Assembly (NCBI RefSeq): GCF_003148665.1
Contig: NZ_QGGQ01000010.1
Coordinates: 62,001 to 126,000, forward strand
DNA from: Maribacter polysiphoniae
Lineage (GTDB): Bacteria > Bacteroidota > Bacteroidia > Flavobacteriales > Flavobacteriaceae
Reading direction: 5' to 3'
Length of the DNA: 64,000 bases
A program made the position numbers and the translations under genes. Under the pieces are notes generated by a model, which saw nothing but the letters and a program-made list of their open reading frames with translations, was not told where the DNA came from and searched no databases. Shown piece after piece: positions 8,494 through 17,248 of the stretch. Every line of letters starts with the position of its first letter. Within the stretch, counting starts at the first letter, position 1.

Positions 8494-9138
8494 TTAGTTG
8501 GAATGCGTAGCCAAATATTGGGAAACCCCTTTTCTGTCAGCAGTCATCGCATCCTTGCCTTCTTCCCAGTTTGCAGGGCAAACTTCCCCGTTTTTCTGAA
8601 CATGGGTATAGGCATCGATCAAACGTAAAAATTCATTCACGTTTCTGCCCAATGGCATATGGTTGATACCTTCATGAAAGACAGTGCCTTCCTCATCAAT
8701 TAAATAAGTAGCCCTATAGGTTACATTGTCACCTTCAACGGTAACTACACCTGTTTCTTCATTGTATTGCTCATTGGTGATGTCCAGGATACCTAAGGTA
8801 GATGCAAGGTTTCTGTTGCTATCTGCCAATATGGGATAGGTTACGCCTTCGATACCACCATTGTCCTTAGCGGTATTCAACCAAGCAAAGTGAACTTCGG
8901 CAGTATCACATGAAGCACCGATAACAATGGTGTTTCTCTTTTCGAATTCCTTTAATGAATCTTGGAAAGCAAGCAATTCAGTAGGACAAACAAAGGTAAA
9001 ATCCTTTGGGTACCAAAAAAGCAATACCTTCTTATTGTTCTTTTGGGCTTCTTCCAATACGTTCAATTTGAAAGTATCACCCATTTCATTCATTGCGTTT
9101 ACATCTAAATCCGGAAATTTTTTTCCTACAAAAGCCAT
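8494..9138 (-). CDS. 2-Cys peroxiredoxin (AhpC/Prx1 type)
   Basis: Typical 2-Cys peroxiredoxin of 214 residues. The peroxidatic Cys51 is in KDFTFVCPTELLAF and the resolving Cys187 in NGEVCPANWEEGK; both are intact. The catalytic Thr (FTFVCP) and Arg (SDSNRNLAST region and YRATYLI) positions are conserved. It would reduce H2O2 and organic peroxides using thioredoxin or AhpF. It stands alone with its own promoter (TAATTTTG on the minus strand, 9173-9180) and terminator. It differs from the second peroxiredoxin at 36.3-37.0 kb, which carries an N-terminal extension. Confidence 0.93.
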   Translation of the reverse strand: MAFVGKKFPDLDVNAMNEMGDTFKLNVLEEAQKNNKKVLLFWYPKDFTFVCPTELLAFQDSLKEFEKRNTIVIGASCDTAEVHFAWLNTAKDNGGIEGVTYPILADSNRNLASTLGILDITNEQYNEETGVVTVEGDNVTYRATYLIDEEGTVFHEGINHMPLGRNVNEFLRLIDAYTHVQKNGEVCPANWEEGKDAMTADRKGVSQYLATHSN

Positions 9139-9172
9139 ATATAATATTTTTTAGAGTTTATTATTTCTCTTG

Positions 9173-9180
9173 CAAAATTA
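9173..9180 (-). promoter_or_regulatory. predicted -7 element of the peroxiredoxin gene
   Basis: TAATTTTG on the minus strand matches TAnnTTTG and lies 35 bp before the peroxiredoxin start. I see no clear TTG at the -33 position. Confidence 0.4.
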
Positions 9181-9376
9181 AGACATGATACTAAGATAAT
9201 GATATATGTTAATTAGTAAAATCAATAGCCTTATAACTATTGTAAATACTAATTGAAAAAAAGGGATTTCGTTAAAAAAAGGGAATTAAAAAAGGCCTGT
9301 GGTTGTCGGTTTGATAAAAAATAAGGGTGTAAATTACCGACTTCGCAAATTTGTTTTTTAAAAAATTTCAAAGGGT

Positions 9377-10858
9377 TCAATGTCCCTTGACCAATTGCTT
9401 TATTTTGATCTGGAAAGCCGCGAAAATCAAGGTCATGATAGGGCTCAGCCAGTTGAAAATGGCATATAGAAAGTATTCGGCCACTCCTACACCCAAAACC
9501 CCGCTATGGTATGCCCCGCAGGTATTCCAAGGAATCAGCACCGAAGTGACCGTTCCTGAGTCCTCAAGGGTACGACTTAAATTTTCCGGGGCAAGATTTC
9601 TATCCGAATAGGCTTTGGCGAACATTTTTCCAGGAACCACAATGGCTAAATATTGGTCAGAGGCCGTAATATTCAGGGCTATACAGCTACCAACGGTACT
9701 GGCAAATAGTCCGAATGTTGTTTTAGCCATGTGCAGTAACGACTTCGTGATTCGGGATAAGGCGCCAATGCCATCCATAACCCCACCAAAGAACATAGCA
9801 CATACAATGAGCCAAATGGTGCCGAGCATTCCTTCCATGCCTTTACCGGTGAATAAATCGTTCAATGCGGGATTGTCAGTGGCCACATGGGTCTTGACGG
9901 TAATGGCCATTAAGACCCCTTTATATCCAGATTCAAAAGTCAGATTTTTAGAGTTGGTGAGTCCGGTTACAATCTCCGGTTGGAAAATAAGCGCGAAAAC
10001 GGCACCCAAAAGTGTGCCGATCAATAAGGCGGCCAATGGGGGTGTTTTTTTAATGATTAGGAATATTACAGCAATGGGCACCAAAAAGAGCCAACCATTG
10101 ATATTGAACGTTGCGTCGATATCACTTAATATGGCGGCAGTATCCGCCGAACCCGTGGTGTCTATCACAAACCCAAGGACAATAAAGACCAATACGGTAA
10201 TGATTATCGTGGGTATGGTAGTGAGTGACATGTATTTTATATGGTCGAACAGATCACCCCCGGCCATGGCAGGGGCTAAATTGGTCGTATCACTTAAGGG
10301 TGACATCTTATCGCCGAAATAGGCTCCGGATAGCACGGCACCGGCAGTCATACCCAATGAGATCCCCAAGGCCTCACCAATACCGATCAGGGCAATACCA
10401 ACGGTTGCCGAAGTGGTCCAGCTACTCCCTGTGGCAATGGATATGATGGCACAGATGACAACACATGCAGCCAAAAATATGGTAGGGTTCAATATTTGCA
10501 GTCCATAATAAATCATAGCGGGAATGATTCCGCTTATCAGCCATGTACCGGCCAATGATCCCACCAATAATAGGATAAGTAATGCCCCAGTGGTCGATTT
10601 TATGTTCTCGGCCACCTCGTTCAACATCTGTGTGTAGCTCACGTTGTTTAAAAAACCAACAATCGCCGCCACGGCACCACCAAGTAAAAGTATGAACTGA
10701 TTGGAACCTCCAATAGCTTCATCCCCAAAAACATAAACGTTGTAGGCAAGCATACCCACCAATGCTATAACGGGAATCAAGGCTTCCCAAATACTCAGCT
10801 CCTTATTATTTACGATATGCTCATCCGCTCTATGTCCATCGGGATTGTTTATTTGCAT
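9377..10858 (-). CDS. nhaC: NhaC-family Na+/H+ antiporter
   Basis: Inner-membrane sodium/proton antiporter of 493 residues with about 11-12 hydrophobic segments. Family signatures include SGAYFGDKMSPLSDTTNLA, the NhaC cation-site motif with Asp and Ser/Thr residues, and IATGSSWTTSATVG earlier in the chain. The short N-terminus (MQINNPDGHRADEHIVNNKE) is hydrophilic and cytoplasmic. Sodium export fits a marine lifestyle. The gene has its own likely promoter (TAGGTTTG, 10909-10916 on the minus strand). A perfect palindrome, CGTAATATTACG, lies in the leader at 10879-10890. Malate/lactate-Na+ antiport is a known variant of this family and cannot be excluded. Confidence 0.88.
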   Translation of the reverse strand: MQINNPDGHRADEHIVNNKELSIWEALIPVIALVGMLAYNVYVFGDEAIGGSNQFILLLGGAVAAIVGFLNNVSYTQMLNEVAENIKSTTGALLILLLVGSLAGTWLISGIIPAMIYYGLQILNPTIFLAACVVICAIISIATGSSWTTSATVGIALIGIGEALGISLGMTAGAVLSGAYFGDKMSPLSDTTNLAPAMAGGDLFDHIKYMSLTTIPTIIITVLVFIVLGFVIDTTGSADTAAILSDIDATFNINGWLFLVPIAVIFLIIKKTPPLAALLIGTLLGAVFALIFQPEIVTGLTNSKNLTFESGYKGVLMAITVKTHVATDNPALNDLFTGKGMEGMLGTIWLIVCAMFFGGVMDGIGALSRITKSLLHMAKTTFGLFASTVGSCIALNITASDQYLAIVVPGKMFAKAYSDRNLAPENLSRTLEDSGTVTSVLIPWNTCGAYHSGVLGVGVAEYFLYAIFNWLSPIMTLIFAAFQIKIKQLVKGH

Positions 10859-10878
10859 TGACTTAGTTTTGGTTCGTT

Positions 10879-10916
10879 CGTAATATTACGATTTTACCAT
10901 TTGTTCTGCAAACCTA
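10879..10916 (-). promoter_or_regulatory. nhaC leader: -7 element and 12-bp palindrome
   Basis: TAGGTTTG (10909-10916, minus strand) fits TAnnTTTG. Between it and the nhaC start lies the perfect 12-bp palindrome CGTAATATTACG (10879-10890), a candidate operator or leader hairpin. Confidence 0.4.
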
Positions 10917-10930
10917 AATATAAAAGGACA

Positions 10931-12151
10931 TTAAACCATTGCCGTTTTGGGTTCAAGAATATTAAGTTCTACCATGCATTCCCGCATGATATTATAGGTT
11001 CTTTCAATATCATTGTCAAGTCCTATTGAAAAACGGACCAATCCGTCAGAGAGCCCCATCTGTTTTTGTTCTTCCAAAGGAATTTCGGAAGACGTAGAGG
11101 TTCCTGGAGCACTGAAAAGTGTTTTGTAAAAACCTAGGCTTACGGCCAAATAACCTAATTTTCGCTCTTGCATAAGTTCCATAAGGGCATTGGCTTTGTC
11201 CAATGACCCCATATCTATGGTCATTAGTCCGCCGAATCCAAACTCATGGTTCATAAAACTTTTTAATTTTTCATGGCCTTTATGTGATTTTAATCCGGGG
11301 TATACCACTCGGAGTCCGTCTTTTTCGAAACTCTCGGCCAAATATTGGGTGTTTTCGCTATGTTTCTTTATACGGATATGAAGCGTACGCATGTTTTTTA
11401 GGATTGATGCGGCCCTAAGGCTATCCAATGTGCTGCCCAGTAACATTCCAGCCCCACTGTGTACATCCTTTAGGGCAAGGCAAAAATCATTTGTACCACA
11501 AACCACTCCAGCCACACAGTCACTTGAACCATTGATGAATTTTGTCAAACTGTGGATCACGACGTCGGCCCCAAGTTTAGCGGGCGAAATCGAAAGTGGT
11601 GAAAAGGTATTGTCCACGACTAAGGGGATTCCATGTTTTTTTGCCAATTCCGATAAGGCTTTGATATCGGCAATCTCCAACAAGGGATTGCTTACGGCCT
11701 CACAATAGATCATTTTAGTTCTAGGGGTAATGGCTTTTTCAACAACCTCTAGATTGGTGATATCCACAAAGGAGGTGGAAATATTGAATTTCTTGAGGAA
11801 ATTCTTCATAAAGGCATAGGTTCCTCCATAAATGGTTCTACTGCTCACAATATGGTCGCCTGCATCACATAATTGTAGGGTAACCGCTGTAATGGCACCC
11901 ATACCGCTGGCGGTAACATTAGCGGTTTCGGTTCCTTCCAATGCAGCCAAGGCTTCACCCAAATAGAGGTTGGAGGGAGAGGAATGCCGTGTATATAGAT
12001 AACAACCTTCCGTATTTCCCTCAAAAGTGTCGAACATTTTTTTGGCTGACAGGAAAGTATAGGTTGATGAATCGGATATGGAAGGATTAACACCCCCATA
12101 TTCGCCGAAATATTGTAGATCTTGTAGATTATCCGTAGCCTTATTTTTCAT
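10931..12151 (-). CDS. Cys/Met-metabolism PLP enzyme (methionine gamma-lyase / cystathionine gamma-family)
   Basis: A 406-residue fold-type I PLP enzyme of the transsulfuration family. The PLP lysine is in HSLTKFINGSSDCVAG, the phosphate-binding motif is ASGMGAITA, and the Asp contacting the pyridine N is in VVDNTFSPL. The substrate loop reads IYGGTYAFM: the active-site Tyr is present, but the Cys that marks classical methionine gamma-lyases (YGCT) is Gly. The YxRxxNPT motif is changed to YTRHSSPSN. Annotation as methionine gamma-lyase is common for such proteins, but substrate choice is open. It is divergent from an Lrp/AsnC regulator with 155 bp between, which suggests amino-acid-responsive control. 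Confidence 0.82.
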   Translation of the reverse strand: MKNKATDNLQDLQYFGEYGGVNPSISDSSTYTFLSAKKMFDTFEGNTEGCYLYTRHSSPSNLYLGEALAALEGTETANVTASGMGAITAVTLQLCDAGDHIVSSRTIYGGTYAFMKNFLKKFNISTSFVDITNLEVVEKAITPRTKMIYCEAVSNPLLEIADIKALSELAKKHGIPLVVDNTFSPLSISPAKLGADVVIHSLTKFINGSSDCVAGVVCGTNDFCLALKDVHSGAGMLLGSTLDSLRAASILKNMRTLHIRIKKHSENTQYLAESFEKDGLRVVYPGLKSHKGHEKLKSFMNHEFGFGGLMTIDMGSLDKANALMELMQERKLGYLAVSLGFYKTLFSAPGTSTSSEIPLEEQKQMGLSDGLVRFSIGLDNDIERTYNIMRECMVELNILEPKTAMV

Positions 12152-12306
12152 AAAAGTTATATTTTAAACATTAAATTTACGATAATGGCGTTTTAAAATC
12201 AATGACTGACACATAACTTGGATAATAAAACTATTATATGGTATTTTTATAGAATAATTAATTGTTTCCGAATGGAACAACACCTATTTAACGAAAAATA
12301 TTCCAA

Positions 12307-12765
12307 ATGAAATTTGATACAATCGATAGTCGACTACTTGGATTATTGCAGGAGAACAGTAAAAAGACAACAAAAGAATACGCGAATAATTTAAATCTTT
12401 CGGTTACAGCGGTTTATGAGCGTATTAAGCGTTTGGAAAAATCAGGGATGATTAGAAAGTATGTGGCTTTGGTTGATAAGGCAAAAGTAGGTAAGGCCTT
12501 TGTTGTACTTTGCCATGTTAAACTGATACAACACGCCAAACCCTATGTGCTCCAGTTTGAAAAGGAAGTGCAGGGTTTGCAGGAAGTGGTCGAGTGTTAC
12601 CATACCAGTGGGGATTATGACTATATTCTGAAAATCTACGTTCGCGATATGGAAGCGTATAGGGATTTCATGGTCACCAAACTCACGGCCTTGAATCATA
12701 TTGGTAGCACACAAAGCTCTTTTGTAATCAATGAGGTTAAGCATACCACAAGAATACCCTTATAA
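12307..12765 (+). CDS. Lrp/AsnC-family transcriptional regulator
   Basis: A 152-residue regulator. The N-terminal winged HTH (residues 1-60: IDSRLLGLLQENSKKTTKEY, LNLSVTAVYERIKRLEKSG) is followed by a RAM/AsnC ligand domain (about 65-150). In the latter, the glycine-containing turn VECYHTSGDYDYILKIYV is the usual effector-pocket element. It is divergently transcribed from the PLP enzyme gene over 155 bp of AT-rich DNA. By the usual logic of such pairs it probably controls that enzyme in response to an amino acid such as methionine; this is inference from position. Confidence 0.9.
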   Translation: MKFDTIDSRLLGLLQENSKKTTKEYANNLNLSVTAVYERIKRLEKSGMIRKYVALVDKAKVGKAFVVLCHVKLIQHAKPYVLQFEKEVQGLQEVVECYHTSGDYDYILKIYVRDMEAYRDFMVTKLTALNHIGSTQSSFVINEVKHTTRIPL

Positions 12766-12781
12766 AATCGGAAAATAGTGC

Positions 12782-12789
12782 TAATTTTG
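12782..12789 (+). promoter_or_regulatory. predicted -7 element of lpdA
   Basis: TAATTTTG matches TAnnTTTG and lies 26 bp before the lpdA start, so lpdA is likely transcribed separately from the regulator gene in front of it. Confidence 0.5.
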
Positions 12790-12815
12790 TTAGACATTAA
12801 AAATCAAAAACTATT

Positions 12816-14222
12816 ATGACTGAATATGATGTGGCCGTAATCGGCTCTGGACCTGGCGGATATGTAGCTGCAATTCGTTGCGCCCAACTTGGAATGAAAA
12901 CAGCGATTATTGAAAAGTACAGCACCTTGGGTGGTACTTGCCTAAATGTTGGGTGCATTCCTTCCAAAGCGATGCTCGATTCTTCCCACCATTATGAGGA
13001 CGCCGTAAAACATTTTCAGGAACATGGTATTGATATTCCCGGGGAGATAAAGGTCAATTTAAAACAAATGATTACCCGTAAACAGGGTGTTGTGGATATG
13101 ACGACCAAAGGAATCCAATTTTTGATGGATAAAAATAAGATAGATGTTTATGAGGGGGTCGGTAGTTTTAAGGATGCCACACATATTGATATAGCAAAGA
13201 GCGATGGTAAAAATGAAACCATCCTAGCCAAAAATACCATTATCGCCACAGGTTCAAAACCTTCAACCTTACCCTTTATCACATTGGATAAGGAACGTGT
13301 TATCACTTCTACGGAAGCTTTGGAATTGAAGGAAATCCCCAAGCATATGATCGTCATTGGTGGCGGTGTCATCGGTTTGGAGTTGGGCCAAGTGTACAAA
13401 CGCTTAGGTTCAGAGGTTTCGGTTATTGAGTATATGGATCGAATCATTCCAACCATGGATGCCGGTTTATCGAAGGAACTGATGAAAGCGATGAAAAAGC
13501 AAAAGGTGAAATTCAATCTTTCGCATAAGGTAAAATCCGTTGAGCGCAAGGGAAAAGAGGTCATTGTAAAGGCTGATGACAAAAAGGGCAACGAAGTTAC
13601 CTTTACGGGTGATTATTGTTTGGTTTCCGTTGGTCGCCGCCCCTATACTGATGGTTTGAACGTAGAAGCGGCCGGTGTACAAATGGATGATCGAGGTAAG
13701 ATAGCCGTTAATGACCACTTACAGACGAATGTCCCGAATATATATGCCATCGGGGATGTGATTCGTGGTGCCATGTTGGCCCATAAGGCAGAGGAGGAAG
13801 GTACCATGGTGGCAGAGATCCTTGCGGGTCAAAAACCCCATATTGATTATAATTTGATTCCTGGGGTTGTCTATACTTGGCCTGAAGTCGCAGCAGTCGG
13901 CAAAACGGAAGAGCAATTGAAGGAAGCCGGTATTGCCTATAAGGTTGGTCAATTCCCAATGCGGGCCTTAGGGCGTGCCCGTGCCAGTATGGATGTTGAT
14001 GGTTTTGTGAAGATATTGGCCGACGCCAGTACCGATGAAGTACTCGGTGTTCACATGATCGGGGCACGTTGTGCCGATTTGATCAGCGAAGGGGTTACTG
14101 CCATGGAATTTAGGGCATCTGCCGAGGATATCGCCAGAATGAGCCATGCGCATCCGACCTATTCGGAAGCGGTGAAGGAAGCGGCATTGGCTGCAACTGA
14201 TGATAGGGCCTTACATGTCTAA
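12816..14222 (+). CDS. lpdA: dihydrolipoyl dehydrogenase (E3)
   Basis: FAD- and NAD-dependent E3 subunit shared by 2-oxoacid dehydrogenase and glycine-cleavage complexes; it reoxidises dihydrolipoamide. In order: FAD Rossmann motif VIGSGPGGYVAAI (residues 8-20), redox disulfide GGTCLNVGCIPSKA (about 40-53), NAD motif VIGGGVIGLELGQV (about 185), second FAD motif NIYAIGDVI (about 310), and the C-terminal His-Glu pair HAHPTYSEA near residue 446. At 468 residues it is complete. It is monocistronic as far as can be seen, with its own -7 element. Confidence 0.96.
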   Translation: MTEYDVAVIGSGPGGYVAAIRCAQLGMKTAIIEKYSTLGGTCLNVGCIPSKAMLDSSHHYEDAVKHFQEHGIDIPGEIKVNLKQMITRKQGVVDMTTKGIQFLMDKNKIDVYEGVGSFKDATHIDIAKSDGKNETILAKNTIIATGSKPSTLPFITLDKERVITSTEALELKEIPKHMIVIGGGVIGLELGQVYKRLGSEVSVIEYMDRIIPTMDAGLSKELMKAMKKQKVKFNLSHKVKSVERKGKEVIVKADDKKGNEVTFTGDYCLVSVGRRPYTDGLNVEAAGVQMDDRGKIAVNDHLQTNVPNIYAIGDVIRGAMLAHKAEEEGTMVAEILAGQKPHIDYNLIPGVVYTWPEVAAVGKTEEQLKEAGIAYKVGQFPMRALGRARASMDVDGFVKILADASTDEVLGVHMIGARCADLISEGVTAMEFRASAEDIARMSHAHPTYSEAVKEAALAATDDRALHV

Positions 14223-14306
14223 GTAAGGTTCGATAATTTTTTTAGTTCCTATAATAACTGATATGTACCATAAGGTATACATCGAAGCTGATAATTATAA
14301 AATATA

Positions 14307-15320
14307 ATGATGGAAATCAACGATAAAACCGGAGTTAAGGATTATCTACCCGTAGCGGATAGGTACGAATCCATGAAATACAATCGATGTGGAAAAAGTG
14401 GCGTTCTATTGCCGGCATTATCCCTTGGGTTGTGGCACAACTTCGGTTTTGTCGATAGTACCGAGAACGCTCGGGAAATTTTGAGGTGTGCCTTTGATTT
14501 AGGGATTACCCATTTTGATTTGGCCAATAATTACGGACCTCCATATGGTTCGGCTGAGGAAAATTTCGGACAACTTTTCAAAAAGGATTTCAAGCCTTAC
14601 CGCGATGAGCTTTTCATTGCTTCAAAAGCGGGGTACGACATGTGGCCTGGTCCATATGGGAATTTTGGATCCAGAAAATATTTGATTTCGAGTCTGGATC
14701 AAAGTCTAAAAAGAATGGGGTTGGACTATGTCGATGTTTTTTATCACCATAGACCCGATCCAGATACACCCCTTGAAGAGACCATGCTTGCCTTGGCTGA
14801 TATTGTACGCCAGGGAAAGGCGCTTTATGTGGGTATTTCCAACTATCAACCCAAGGAGACCGCAGAAGCAAGTAAATTATTAAAGGAATTGAAAGTGCCT
14901 TTTATTTTGCATCAGGCACGTTATTCTATTTTTGATCGATGGGTTGAGGATGGACTTTTGGAAACCTTGGGGAATGAGGGGGTTGGCTGTATAACCTTTT
15001 CCCCATTGGCACAAGGATTGCTTACCAATAAATATGTTAATGGTATTCCACCGGATTCCAGGGCAGCCAAGGACTTTACCTATTTGGACGCCTCTGCGGT
15101 CGAAAGCCATATGGCCAAGATCAGGAATCTTGCGGATATCGCCGATCAACGAGGGCAACAATTGTCGCAAATGGCGATTGCTTGGTTATTGGGTAGGCCA
15201 AATGTTGCTTCCGTTTTAATAGGGGCAAGCTCCCCCAAACAACTTAAGGAGAATATAGGGGCATTGAATCAGTTGGAGTTTACCGATGAAGAATTAAAGT
15301 TGATTGATGCTAATTCTTAA
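14307..15320 (+). CDS. aldo/keto reductase, YghZ/L-glyceraldehyde-3-phosphate reductase type
   Basis: NADPH-dependent oxidoreductase of 337 residues. It closely matches the YghZ/Gpr subfamily: RCGKSGVLLPALSLGLWHNF, ITHFDLANNYGPPYGSAEEN (with the catalytic Asp and Tyr), IASKAGYDMWPGPYG (catalytic Lys) and ADIVRQGKALYVGISNYQP. The C-terminal cofactor site SVLIGASSPKQLKENIGAL is intact. Members reduce L-glyceraldehyde 3-phosphate or methylglyoxal. The first 28 residues precede the conserved core, and a later Met (MKYNRCG) is an alternative start. No operon partner is seen. Confidence 0.88.
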   Translation: MMEINDKTGVKDYLPVADRYESMKYNRCGKSGVLLPALSLGLWHNFGFVDSTENAREILRCAFDLGITHFDLANNYGPPYGSAEENFGQLFKKDFKPYRDELFIASKAGYDMWPGPYGNFGSRKYLISSLDQSLKRMGLDYVDVFYHHRPDPDTPLEETMLALADIVRQGKALYVGISNYQPKETAEASKLLKELKVPFILHQARYSIFDRWVEDGLLETLGNEGVGCITFSPLAQGLLTNKYVNGIPPDSRAAKDFTYLDASAVESHMAKIRNLADIADQRGQQLSQMAIAWLLGRPNVASVLIGASSPKQLKENIGALNQLEFTDEELKLIDANS

Positions 15321-15357
15321 AGTCGGCTAAAAAAGAAATTTAAAGTGGGTTGATTAG

Positions 15358-16545
15358 TTAGTTGGTTTTTGTTCGTCCAACGGATCTCAATACCTTGGAG
15401 AGGTATCCTTTGATAAGTTTTTGTGAAAACAAATACCAAGGCTGCAGATTTCGATACAACTGCTTTGTACCTATCGATATGCCCGATTTGATCATTACTT
15501 TGTTTTTTTCATATTGGAGGGCCGTAAAGGCGCATACGGTCATGAAAACGATGGCGCCCGAAATGGCCATCATTGGACTCAATTGATGATGAAAGAACTT
15601 ATAAAGCCCAAGTCCTGTAAAACTGCCATAAAGTATAATGAAATGAATAATGTAAATACTCAAGGTGCTTTGACCGATCTTGAGTAGGGTTGGGTGTGTC
15701 ATTAATCCCCTAAAGAGCATAAAAACGGCAAAAACCAGGAAGACATCCCCCAATCTTATGAAAAGGTAATTGTTCATGGCAATGGCCTCGAAAAGGGTTG
15801 CTCCAGTCAAATCCGACAACCCTAAAAATAAATCCGAAGAAAAGAATATTAAAACAATGCCGGTCAAAAGCGACAATAGAATGGCATATTCATACAGAAA
15901 TTTGTGGTTTTTATAGCGGGTAAACAAAACTGAGAGGAATGCACCGAATGTGGTATAACCAAACCAAGGTATAATAGTGAATACAGAACCATTGGCCCTG
16001 GTAAGGAAATTAGCCAAAGCCTGGGGTAAAAAACCAAAAGTCCATTTTTCGTAAAGGGGCTCAAACAGGAATAGGAGTACCGTTACCCCCAATAATAGGG
16101 TTGAAAGCAATGCTTTGTTGGTTTTTTGCGCCAAGAGATAGATCCCTATGATCCCCAATAAGGAAAGACCTATGCAATGGAGTACATCCACCAAGAAAAA
16201 GGCATCATAGATTTCCCCTTTCAATATCCCAAAAAGATTGGCCCTTAAAAGATATCCGATGAACAACAATTGCAATCCCCGTTTTATTCCCTTTAAAACC
16301 CTTGGGTTTTGCCAGCCTTTTTGAGGTACTTTAATAAGTAGGTAAGTGAATATAAAACCAGAAACGGTAAAAAATACCGGAGCGGTAATACCCCTGAAAT
16401 ATTTCCAGATCGTATAGGTTGTATTGGTGTTGTCCTTAAAGGCAACATCCAAAAGTCCGTCAATGAAGTGTCCTTGGAGCATCATCAAAATGGCCCAAGC
16501 ACGCATGGCGTCGATAAAAAATAATCTGGCAGTTTTCTTCTCCAA
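15358..16545 (-). CDS. multi-spanning membrane acyltransferase-like protein (heparan-alpha-glucosaminide N-acetyltransferase-like / acyltransferase-3 fold)
   Basis: A 395-residue inner-membrane protein with about ten hydrophobic segments. It begins FFIDAMRAWAILMMLQGHFI, the Arg/His-containing first helix typical of DUF1624/heparan-alpha-glucosaminide N-acetyltransferase-like and acyltransferase-3 proteins. Other markers are ITAPVFFTVSGFIFTYLL and FFLVDVLHCIGLSLLGIIG. Such proteins acetylate cell-surface sugars or related acceptors using an acyl donor from the cytoplasm. Acceptor and donor cannot be read here. The gene stands alone, convergent with the aldo/keto reductase. Confidence 0.75.
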   Translation of the reverse strand: MEKKTARLFFIDAMRAWAILMMLQGHFIDGLLDVAFKDNTNTTYTIWKYFRGITAPVFFTVSGFIFTYLLIKVPQKGWQNPRVLKGIKRGLQLLFIGYLLRANLFGILKGEIYDAFFLVDVLHCIGLSLLGIIGIYLLAQKTNKALLSTLLLGVTVLLFLFEPLYEKWTFGFLPQALANFLTRANGSVFTIIPWFGYTTFGAFLSVLFTRYKNHKFLYEYAILLSLLTGIVLIFFSSDLFLGLSDLTGATLFEAIAMNNYLFIRLGDVFLVFAVFMLFRGLMTHPTLLKIGQSTLSIYIIHFIILYGSFTGLGLYKFFHHQLSPMMAISGAIVFMTVCAFTALQYEKNKVMIKSGISIGTKQLYRNLQPWYLFSQKLIKGYLSKVLRSVGRTKTN

Positions 16546-16710
16546 GGGTAAAATATTAATATATATTCAATGTTTTTGAAAAATTAATCTCTTCTATATA
16601 CTTGAATTACAAGGTATTTAGATGTTTTTGCCTGCAAAATTAGATAAAATACTCGCATTTAGAGGTTATTTGAGGTATTTTTGGTTGAACACAAACTAAC
16701 TATCCGTACT

Positions 16711-17244
16711 ATGTCGTCAATACTAGCTTTCGCTGGGAGCAATTCGGCCTCATCAATTAATTTTAAGTTGGTGAGATATACATCCTCCTTAATCCATGGC
16801 CATGAAGTTGAATTAGTGAATATGGCCAGTGAAACTTTCCCCATGTACAGTGAAGATCGGGAAAAACAGCTAGGTTTTCCCGAAGCGTTGGTTAAATTTC
16901 AAAAAAAAATAGAAACATCCGATGCGATTTTGGTTTCAGTTAATGAACATAATGGAGGGCCTTCAGCCTATTTTAAGAATTTATTGGATTGGATGTCCCG
17001 ATCCAACAGAAACTATTTAGAGAACACAAAGATTTTTTTAATGTCCACCTCACCCGGACAAAGAGCTGCCATAGGTGCCCATGAGTTCATTAAGAATACT
17101 TTACCTAGAGTGGGGGGGGAAGTATCAGCAACCTTTAGCCTACCTTCTTTCAATACTAATTTCGAAGAGACACAAGGTATTGTTGATCAGGAATTAAGAT
17201 TGGCGCATAAAATCGCCTTGGATAGCTTTTTACAACAATTATAG
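16711..17244 (+). CDS. NADPH-dependent FMN reductase family protein
   Basis: A 177-residue flavodoxin-like protein of the NADPH:FMN/azoreductase/ChrR class. The first ATG in the conserved frame is at 16711 and gives MSSILAFAGSNSASSINFKL, with the phosphate-binding loop GSNSASSIN right after the first strand. A second FMN-contact motif is SVNEHNGGPSAYFKNLLDWM (canonical: PEYNGSxPGxLKNAIDW). It would reduce FMN or quinones. It lies 4 bp before pabB, the start of a tight run of five genes. Confidence 0.88.
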   Translation: MSSILAFAGSNSASSINFKLVRYTSSLIHGHEVELVNMASETFPMYSEDREKQLGFPEALVKFQKKIETSDAILVSVNEHNGGPSAYFKNLLDWMSRSNRNYLENTKIFLMSTSPGQRAAIGAHEFIKNTLPRVGGEVSATFSLPSFNTNFEETQGIVDQELRLAHKIALDSFLQQL

Positions 17245-17248
17245 TACT

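Noticed and set aside
9615-10322. 235-codon frame on the plus strand
   Set aside because: Antisense shadow of the nhaC membrane protein.
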